Origin: Longilinea sp035560795
GTDB lineage: Bacteria > Chloroflexota > Anaerolineae > Anaerolineales > Anaerolineaceae
Direction of reading: 5' to 3'
Length of the DNA stretch: 31,085 bases
NCBI GenBank assembly: GCA_035560795.1
Contig: DATMYV010000003.1
Location: forward strand, 1 to 31,085
Shown here: positions 16,324-22,466 of the stretch, in pieces
Position numbering within the stretch: position 1 is the stretch's first letter
Layout: every line of letters begins with the position of its first letter
Position numbers and translations under genes: made by a program
Notes under the pieces: generated by a model
What the model saw: only the letters and a program-made list of their open reading frames with translations
Databases searched by the model: none
What the model was told of the DNA's origin: nothing

Positions 16324-16392
16324 AGCGGGGGTGCGATTCGAACGCACGACCTCCGGGTTATGAGTCTAACGAGCTACCTCTGCTCTACCCGC
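16324..16392 (-). pseudogene. Degenerate initiator-type tRNA-Met (CAU)
   Basis: The minus strand gives a nearly complete cloverleaf: D-arm GAGC/GCTC with GGTA, anticodon loop CTCATAA, variable AGGTC, perfect T-arm GTGCG-TTCGAAT-CGCAC, and acceptor 3' strand CCCCGCT plus A. The 3' side of the anticodon stem is CCCGG as in initiator tRNAs, but the 5' side is TTAGA instead of a matching run of G, giving two mismatches and two wobbles. The 5' acceptor strand is one G short. No CCA is encoded. It is most likely a pseudogene or a strongly modified copy; a functional tRNA is not excluded. Confidence 0.65.
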
Positions 16393-16464
16393 ATCAAGGC
16401 TCTCTGTACCGTATTTTGCAACGATTTCTATAATAAGTTCTCACCTGCATTGAAAATCGTAAAT

Positions 16465-16525
16465 CATTTTGACAGCAACCTGACAGTAACCGCAAAAACC
16501 GCCATGAAAATCAGGCTCCTTATGC
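16465..16525. repeat. 61-bp direct repeat B, right copy
   Basis: Same sequence as 1210-1270 with 5 mismatches, 15,255 bp away and in the same orientation. It carries TGACAG-N5-TGACAG. It lies 72 bp upstream of the degenerate tRNA on the minus strand, so it might be an old upstream regulatory region. Confidence 0.8.
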
Positions 16526-16601
16526 ACTTAATATACGCCATATGTGCTGTATATGATCATTATGTCCGGCATATATACTATATGCGCATAGTCTTTTTGA
16601 A

Positions 16602-16643
16602 CTCTTAATCAGTGGGTTCAGGGTTCAAGTCCCTGGTCGGTCA
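16602..16643 (+). pseudogene. 3' half of tRNA-Lys (CUU), candidate attachment-site remnant
   Basis: The sequence begins sharply at an anticodon loop CTCTTAA (CUU, Lys) and continues with TCAGT, a variable segment, a perfect T-arm CAGGG-TTCAAGT-CCCTG, acceptor strand GTCGGTC and discriminator A. No D-arm or 5' acceptor strand lies upstream, where the DNA is AT-rich and unrelated. A terminator follows at once. A clean 3' half starting at the anticodon loop is what tyrosine recombinases leave when an element integrates in a tRNA gene. No integrase gene is in the window. Confidence 0.65.
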
Positions 16644-16650
16644 CAGAACG

Positions 16651-16674
16651 AAGCCCATCATTCGGTGGGCTTTT
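16651..16674 (+). terminator. Terminator behind the tRNA-Lys fragment
   Basis: Stem AAGCCCA (16651-16657) with TGGGCTT (16666-16672), 8-base loop, and TTTT at 16671-16674. Its position 8 bp after the tRNA 3' end is typical of a tRNA gene terminator that travelled with the fragment. Confidence 0.7.
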
Positions 16675-16974
16675 AGTTTGTGGTCAGCCCCCGCGAGAGG
16701 GGATGATACTCATTTCCCGGGTGAGTCACAGTGCAAATGGCTGGTTGAAACGATCTGCTCCTCGTACCGTTATCGATTCAGTGCTCATTGCCACGCTCTT
16801 TGAACCGCCACCGTCGCTTTTTGTTGATCTATCAGCAGCGATTATCATTTGACAAAAGACTGAAGGTCTGCTACTTTAAAAGAACGCTCAATTATCTGTG
16901 CTTTACCTGTCTCACTCTCTCTTCAAACCAAATTCCAAATCAGATCCGCACAGTTACAAAAAGCCGGATGACCT
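16675..16974. other. Intergenic region before the sensor kinase
   Basis: Three hundred bases with no supported gene. I see no repeat of the left-hand promoter type and no clear -35/-10 pair. Base composition shifts to more G+C just after this point. Confidence 0.5.
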
Positions 16975-18336
16975 ATGCAACAGACGGATGAAATCCAGGA
17001 CCGGCAGGTGTTCCAGCAGCAGGCTATTGTCCACGCTGTGCGTATTCTGCGCACGTCCATGCCATTAAATGAAGCACTCGAGGCGATTCTGGCGCATATT
17101 TTCCCGGTCCTGCCGCAGGTTGAATTTGGGGTTGTCATGATCTGGGAACAATCTGCCGGGTTGTTTCGACCGTGGGCATCGTACGGCTGCGATGCCCAGA
17201 TCATCAAGCGCGTTGGTTTGCGCGCAGGCGAATCGATTACCGGCAAAGTGTTTGAAGAGGGCATATCCATCTTATGCAACCAGCGCCGCGAGGTGGAGCA
17301 GGCCATGGAAAACCTGCGACCTGGCAATTATTTGCTTCTGACGCGGGCCGTCGCTCATGAATTCAAGGCCAGCTGCGTGGTTGCAGCTCCGATCTCTGTC
17401 GAGGGACAAAAGTTTGGCGTGTTGATCCTGGAAAGTTTCCAGGCCGGGCATTGTTTCGACCCGGAGGACCTACCCTTTGTTCAGACCATGGCGGATGCGA
17501 TGGGCGTGGCGATCGAATATTCACGCCAGGTCGCCAAGGCGGATCTCATTCGCCAGACGCGCGAGGCTGAGCAGCTCCGGTCGGAGTTGATGGCGACGCT
17601 CTCGCATGAACTGCGTATGCCCTTGACCACCATTAAGGGTTATGCGACCATGCTGCTGATGGACGATATTCCCTGGGAAAGCGCACAGATCAACGAGTAT
17701 TTGCACTTGATCGACGATGAATGCGATGGCATGCAATCGATGATCAAGACTATCCTTGAGTCTTCGATGTTTGATGCGAACCAGTTTCCCCTGGAAGCGC
17801 AGCCGTTGCAGTTGGAAAAGGTTGCCCGCCAGGTGGCCAACGAGATACAACGCCAGACCGGCAGCCACCGCATAATCGTCGATTTTCTGCCGTCTTTTCC
17901 CCTGGTGAACGGCGACGTTCGCTGGATCAAACAGGTCTTCCGCAACATCCTTGACAATGCCGTCAAATATTCACCCAACGGCGGGTTGATTGTCATCCAT
18001 GGGGAGGCGCGTGCAAAGGACGTGGTGGTGAGCATCGCCGATCAGGGTATTGGAATTTCGCCAGAGGACCTGATCCCGATCTTTGAGAAGTATTTCCGCG
18101 TGCGCAACACCCATACCCGGAACATTCCAGGAACCGGACTGGGTTTACCCATTGCGCGTGCGATCGTGGAGGTACACGGCGGGCGCATCTGGGCGGATAG
18201 CAAACTGGGGCAGGGGACAACGGTCTACTTTTCACTGCCGGTCCTCAAGATCGATACAGGACCGCTTGATTCGTTGGAGGCCCGGCTGGGAGAGGATTTT
18301 GATCCCTGCGCGGGTGATGAGGGCCGGTTGCCGTGA
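16975..18336 (+). CDS. Soluble GAF-domain sensor histidine kinase
   Basis: A 453-residue two-component kinase without membrane helices, so it senses a cytosolic signal. Residues about 20-185 form a GAF domain. A HisKA domain follows, with the phospho-accepting His211 in SHELRMP. The HATPase domain shows the N box DNAVKYS, G1 DQGIGI and G2 GTGLGL. Cysteines in the GAF part (for example in YGCD, LCNQ, ASCVV) could make it a redox or cluster sensor, but this is speculation. The ribosome binding site is weak. Its stop overlaps the GTG of the response regulator. Located directly upstream of the redox operon, it probably controls it through the regulator. Confidence 0.93.
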   Translation: MQQTDEIQDRQVFQQQAIVHAVRILRTSMPLNEALEAILAHIFPVLPQVEFGVVMIWEQSAGLFRPWASYGCDAQIIKRVGLRAGESITGKVFEEGISILCNQRREVEQAMENLRPGNYLLLTRAVAHEFKASCVVAAPISVEGQKFGVLILESFQAGHCFDPEDLPFVQTMADAMGVAIEYSRQVAKADLIRQTREAEQLRSELMATLSHELRMPLTTIKGYATMLLMDDIPWESAQINEYLHLIDDECDGMQSMIKTILESSMFDANQFPLEAQPLQLEKVARQVANEIQRQTGSHRIIVDFLPSFPLVNGDVRWIKQVFRNILDNAVKYSPNGGLIVIHGEARAKDVVVSIADQGIGISPEDLIPIFEKYFRVRNTHTRNIPGTGLGLPIARAIVEVHGGRIWADSKLGQGTTVYFSLPVLKIDTGPLDSLEARLGEDFDPCAGDEGRLP

Positions 18337-19040
18337 GCGTTCAGGCGAAGATCCTGATTGTGGATGACGAGCCCAAGATGGTGCGCCTGTTGTGCAATGT
18401 TTTCACGGCCACCGGTTTCAAGGTGCTGACCTGCCTCAACCCCGAAGCAGCAGTCGGACAGGTGGCTTTGGAACAGCCCGACCTGATCATCCTGGATGTC
18501 GTTTTCCCCGGCGCGGTGGATGGCTATGAAGTGTGCCGGAAAATCCGCGAATTTTCATCCGTGCCGATCATTTTGTTGACTGCCCGGGTGCGCGACGCCG
18601 ATAAATTGAGCGGTTTTGACGCCGGTGCAGATGACTATGTGACCAAACCCTTCAACTCCAAGGAACTGGTTGCCCGTGTTCGCGCGCTGCTCAAGCGTTC
18701 CATGGCTGCGCAAGCCACACCGGAACCAGGGGAGGTCCGTCTTGGCAGGCTGCACATTGATCAGGCCAGCCATCGGGTGGCCATTGACGGCTCTGAGGTG
18801 CATTTGACGCCGATCGAATTCAACCTGTTGAAGCTGCTTGCGCAGCACCACGACCAGGTGATGACGCACGAACAGCTTTTGATCTCCGTCTGGGGCCAGG
18901 AATACTCCCAGGATACGGAATACCTGCGGGCTTTTATTTATAATCTGCGCAAAAAGATCGAAAACGACCCTGCCCATCCCGAGTTGATTGTCCGCTGCCC
19001 GGGGATTGGCTATTCCCTGGTCACGCCCAAAACAAAATAA
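18333..19040 (+). CDS. OmpR-family response regulator
   Basis: A 235-residue regulator. The receiver domain (residues about 6-118) has the acidic pocket D11/D12, phospho-acceptor D55 in LIILDVV and K105 in TKPF. The winged-helix DNA-binding domain (about 133-232) carries the family end pattern RCPGIGYSL. It starts with GTG overlapping the kinase stop (GTGA), so the pair is translationally coupled. OmpR-type dimers bind direct repeats with a 10-11 bp period; such repeats lie 180 bp downstream at 19224-19263, ahead of the redox operon. Target inferred, family certain. Confidence 0.95.
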   Translation: MSVQAKILIVDDEPKMVRLLCNVFTATGFKVLTCLNPEAAVGQVALEQPDLIILDVVFPGAVDGYEVCRKIREFSSVPIILLTARVRDADKLSGFDAGADDYVTKPFNSKELVARVRALLKRSMAAQATPEPGEVRLGRLHIDQASHRVAIDGSEVHLTPIEFNLLKLLAQHHDQVMTHEQLLISVWGQEYSQDTEYLRAFIYNLRKKIENDPAHPELIVRCPGIGYSLVTPKTK

Positions 19041-19402
19041 TCCTCCAGAAGCGATTGCTCGGAAGTCTTTTCCTGTAAGGGTCTTGCAGGTGCAGCCCTT
19101 TGCGCTGCTCAAGAAAGTGGATCTCTCGCTAATTGACGATTGACACTTCTTAGGGTTCTCATCCTGTGGGAGATTTTCTGTAGATCATTTTTGTATTGGC
19201 AGGAATGATGCGAATCTTGATTTTTGACGCAGCCGATCACTTCCTTCACGCATTTTTCACGCAGTAAACTGGTTTCTTTTTATTTTCTTCACCTCAACCC
19301 AATATGATTAAGTTGACAGAAATGTAAATAAAAGTTAACGGTTTGCCAAATTAAATGTATTGATCCGTATTTTTTCTCGATGCAACCAAGGAGTGAATAC
19401 GG
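19041..19402 (+). promoter_or_regulatory. Upstream region of the redox operon
   Basis: A 362-bp AT-rich gap with no gene. It holds the repeats at 19224-19263 and a perfect -35-like TTGACA at 19313-19318, but the hexamer 17 bp on (TAACGG) is a poor -10, which would fit an activated promoter. AAGGAG lies 9 bp before the first start codon. The operon promoter is most likely here. Confidence 0.5.
19224..19263 (+). promoter_or_regulatory. Candidate response-regulator site (TTSACGCA direct repeats)
   Basis: TTGACGCA (19224-19231), TTCACGCA (19245-19252) and TTCACGCA (19256-19263). The start-to-start distances are 21 and 11 bp, so all copies lie on the same helix face. This is the geometry of OmpR/PhoB-family sites, and a gene for such a regulator ends 183 bp upstream. 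Confidence 0.45.
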
Positions 19403-19879
19403 ATGGATATCTCAATTGACGATATTGACCGCATCATTAACCAGGAAGCGTTTGGCGAAGGCTCGCTGATCGCTGCGCTCGAAGCGATCCAGATGCGCTA
19501 CAACTACCTGCCTTCCGAGGCTATCATCCTGGCAAGCGACCGTTTCGGCGTTCCGCTCTCGCAGATCTATTCGGTCGCTACCTTCTACAACGCATTCAGC
19601 CTCAAACCAAAGGGCAAGCACTGTCTGCAGGTTTGCATGGGCACCGCCTGCCATGTCCGCGGCAGCCCGCAGGTGCTGGACCGCATCGAGTCAAAGCTGG
19701 GTATCCAGCCTGGCGACACTTCCAGCGACCACCTGTTCACGCTGGAGACTGTCAATTGCCTGGGTGCCTGCGCCTTGGGGCCGATCGTGGTCACCGACGG
19801 CGAGTATTCAGGCCAGATGTCAATTCAGAAGGCTGACCAACTGCTGAAGACGATCCTGCGTGCGGAGGTGAAGGCATGA
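19403..19879 (+). CDS. NuoE-like [2Fe-2S] subunit of NAD(P)H-dependent diaphorase
   Basis: A 158-residue thioredoxin-fold ferredoxin, like the 24-kDa subunit of complex I and the small subunits of HndA/HydC-type soluble enzymes. The cluster ligands are C78, C83, C119 and C123 (CMGTAC and CLGAC). A helical N-terminal part (about 1-70) precedes it. It relays electrons next to the FMN subunit. First gene of an eight-gene operon with a good ribosome binding site; its stop overlaps the next ATG by 4 bp. Confidence 0.92.
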   Translation: MDISIDDIDRIINQEAFGEGSLIAALEAIQMRYNYLPSEAIILASDRFGVPLSQIYSVATFYNAFSLKPKGKHCLQVCMGTACHVRGSPQVLDRIESKLGIQPGDTSSDHLFTLETVNCLGACALGPIVVTDGEYSGQMSIQKADQLLKTILRAEVKA

Positions 19880-21741
19880 ACCGCCTGCAAACGTTGGAGG
19901 AGTTCGATCAATGGCAGCTTGCCAGGCAACAGGAATACAATCCCGACCGGCCCGTAATCACAGTCTGTGGCGGGACGGGCTGCCGCGTTTACGGCAGCGA
20001 AAAGGTCTGGGAAGCCTTCCGGAGTGAACTGACCCGCCAGGGCGCAGATGGAGACCTGTATTACGATGTAAAGGTCACTGGCTGCCACGGTTTTTGCGAA
20101 CGAGGTCCCCTGGTGGTCATCCGGCCGCAGGGGATTTTTTATTCGCACGTCAAAGTTGAGGATGTACCCGAGATCGTCTCGGAGACCATCCTGGGCAGCC
20201 GTACGATCGAACGGCTGTTGTACGTCGATCCTGTTTCGGGCGAAAAGATCATTCATGAACACGATGTACCCTTCTACACCCACCAGAAACGCCTGATCCT
20301 GGAAAAGAACGGCAACCTCGACCCCGCCGAGATCAGCGAGTACATCGCAGGCGGGGGGTATTCAGCGCTGGCGGCTGTGCTGCGCTCGTGGACGCCAGAA
20401 CAGGTGATTTCTGCAGTCAAATCCTCCGGGTTGCGCGGGCGCGGCGGCGCCGGTTTTTCCACCGGCGTCAAATGGAGCCTGTGCGCCGCCAACGTGCTGA
20501 AAACTGGCGATGGTTACATTGTTTGTAACGCGGATGAGGGCGATCCAGGCGCTTACATGGACCGGTCGGTCATGGAGGGCAATCCGCACTCAGTGATCGA
20601 AGGCATGCTGATCGGCGCTTACGCCATGGGCGTTCACCAGGGATTTGTTTACATTCGCGCCGAATACCCGCTGGCAGTCAAGAACCTGCGGCTGGCCATA
20701 CAACAGGCCGAAGAACTAGGCCTGCTGGGCGAGGATATCCTGCACAGCGGTTTTGATTTCAAGTTGAGCGTTCGCCTGGGGGCGGGCGCTTTCGTGTGCG
20801 GCGAGGAAACTGCCTTGATAGCCTCCATCGAGGGGCGCATCGGCGAACCGCGTCCGCGCCCGCCCTACCCGGCGGAGAGCGGTCTATGGGGCAAGCCCAC
20901 CAACATCAACAACGTCAAAACCTGGGCAGCGGTGCCGATTATCATTCGCCACGGTGCTGAATGGTATGCAAGAATCGGCACTGAAAAGAGTAAAGGCACC
21001 TTGATCTTCTCGGTGGTTGGCAAGATCAACAACACCGGGCTGGTGGAAGTGCCGATGGGCATTACCTTGCGCGAGCTGATTTTTGATATCGGCGGCGGCA
21101 TACCCAGGGGTAAGGCCTTCAAGGCGGCCCAGATCGGTGGGCCGTCTGGAGGGTGTCTGCCGGCTGAACACCTCAACGTGAAAATGGATTATGAATCGCT
21201 GACCTCGTTGGGGGCGATCGTCGGCTCGGGCGGGCTGGTGGTGGCGGATGAGGATACCTGCATGGTCGATTTCGCCCGCTACTTCATGACCTTCACCCAG
21301 CAGGAATCATGCGGCAAGTGCGTCCCTTGCCGGATTGGCACCAAGGCAATGCTTGAGACGCTCACCCGCATCTGCAACGGCGAGGGTCAGCCCGACGACC
21401 TGGAATATCTCGAGGAACTCGGCTCGCATATCCGCGCAAGTTCGCTGTGCGCATTGGGCCAGACTTCACCCAACCCGGTGCTTTCTACACTGCGTTACTT
21501 CCGCGAAGAATATGAGGCCCACATTTACGAAAAACGCTGCCCGGCCAGGGTTTGCAAGCCTCTGATCACCTATCGGATTGACGTGGAACGCTGCACTGGC
21601 TGCATGGTTTGCCTGCGGAATTGCAGCGGCGGCGCCATCCAGGGTGAAAAAGGTCAGCCCCACAGCATCGACCCGGAGCACTGCACGCGCTGCGGTGTGT
21701 GCCGCAACCTTTGCAAATTTGATGCCGTCCTGGTGGCGTAA
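19876..21741 (+). CDS. NuoF-like FMN/NAD(P)H subunit with extra ferredoxin domain
   Basis: A 621-residue flavoprotein that oxidises or reduces NAD(P)H. Domains in order: N-terminal thioredoxin-like [2Fe-2S] (C31, C36, C70, C74); FMN/NAD site with GLRGRGGAGF (185-194) and CNADEGDPGAY (near 218-228); an SLBB fold; the NuoF [4Fe-4S] site CGKCVPC (479-485) plus C525; and a C-terminal 2x[4Fe-4S] ferredoxin (C573/576/579/583 and C603/606/609/613). This layout matches HydB/HndC subunits of bifurcating hydrogenases and related dehydrogenases rather than respiratory NuoF. No hydrogenase catalytic gene is in the window, so it serves another partner, presumably the HdrA protein downstream. Confidence 0.93.
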   Translation: MNRLQTLEEFDQWQLARQQEYNPDRPVITVCGGTGCRVYGSEKVWEAFRSELTRQGADGDLYYDVKVTGCHGFCERGPLVVIRPQGIFYSHVKVEDVPEIVSETILGSRTIERLLYVDPVSGEKIIHEHDVPFYTHQKRLILEKNGNLDPAEISEYIAGGGYSALAAVLRSWTPEQVISAVKSSGLRGRGGAGFSTGVKWSLCAANVLKTGDGYIVCNADEGDPGAYMDRSVMEGNPHSVIEGMLIGAYAMGVHQGFVYIRAEYPLAVKNLRLAIQQAEELGLLGEDILHSGFDFKLSVRLGAGAFVCGEETALIASIEGRIGEPRPRPPYPAESGLWGKPTNINNVKTWAAVPIIIRHGAEWYARIGTEKSKGTLIFSVVGKINNTGLVEVPMGITLRELIFDIGGGIPRGKAFKAAQIGGPSGGCLPAEHLNVKMDYESLTSLGAIVGSGGLVVADEDTCMVDFARYFMTFTQQESCGKCVPCRIGTKAMLETLTRICNGEGQPDDLEYLEELGSHIRASSLCALGQTSPNPVLSTLRYFREEYEAHIYEKRCPARVCKPLITYRIDVERCTGCMVCLRNCSGGAIQGEKGQPHSIDPEHCTRCGVCRNLCKFDAVLVA

Positions 21742-21750
21742 GGAGGGCGC

Positions 21751-22458
21751 ATGATTTCATTGACAATCGACGAACAATCAATCCAGGTTCCCGCAGGCCG
21801 CACGCTGCTGGAGGCCTGCCGAGAGCACGGCATTTCCATTCCGACGCTGTGTTATCACCCCGCGCTTGAACCTTACGGCGGCTGCCGCCTGTGCATGGTT
21901 GAATTGGAAATACCCGGCCGGCCGCCGCGGCTGGTGGCCGCGTGCGTCTACCCGTGCGAAGAAGGACTGGTGGTGCACACTCGAAGCGCGCTAGCGCTGA
22001 AGAGCCGGATGATGACGGCTGAACTGCTGCTGGCTGGCGCCCGGGGCGTGCCGGAAATTGAGCAATTGGCTGCTGAATTGGGGGTGGAAACGGTACGTTT
22101 TCAACTGGCAGAGACCAATACCTGCGTGCTGTGTGGGCTGTGTGTGCGGGCATGCCGGGAGATAGTAGGCGTTTCGGCCATCAGCCTGATCGAACGCGGG
22201 ATGGCCAAAAAGGTCAGTGCGCCATTCGAGCTGGCATCCTCGCGCTGCATCGGCTGCGGTACGTGCGTCCTCATTTGTCCGACTGGCGCATTCCGCTTCG
22301 ATGAGGTGGCTGGTTTCCATAACGTGGAACCGACGTTGGAGGGCTACCGGCGCGGGTATTACCGTGCCAGCGGTGAAATTGACCTGCGGCCCGATTTTGT
22401 CCAGGACCTGCCCGCGCTCTTACGCAGGCAGGGCCAGGCCGGCGAGGCAAAGGGATAG
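21751..22458 (+). CDS. HoxU/NuoG-N-like iron-sulphur subunit
   Basis: A 235-residue iron-sulphur protein. The N-terminal plant-type [2Fe-2S] domain has C34, C45, C48 and C65. The complex-I type His/Cys cluster motif that normally follows is absent: residues about 88-120 contain no Cys. Two classical [4Fe-4S] sites follow, C125/128/131/135 and C166/169/172/176. The long catalytic-like part of NuoG is also absent, so this is an electron relay only, as in HoxU or HdrA-associated FlxC-type subunits. It starts 9 bp after the NuoF-like gene with AGGAGG. It probably bridges the diaphorase to HdrA. Confidence 0.88.
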   Translation: MISLTIDEQSIQVPAGRTLLEACREHGISIPTLCYHPALEPYGGCRLCMVELEIPGRPPRLVAACVYPCEEGLVVHTRSALALKSRMMTAELLLAGARGVPEIEQLAAELGVETVRFQLAETNTCVLCGLCVRACREIVGVSAISLIERGMAKKVSAPFELASSRCIGCGTCVLICPTGAFRFDEVAGFHNVEPTLEGYRRGYYRASGEIDLRPDFVQDLPALLRRQGQAGEAKG

Positions 22459-22466
22459 GAGGGAGC

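Noticed and set aside
16174..16608. A 144-codon plus-strand frame
   Set aside because: It reads through the reverse of the tRNA-like sequence, giving the GGAIRTHDLRVMS type of peptide that is a well-known artefact of translating tRNA-Met genes. No ribosome binding site or domain.
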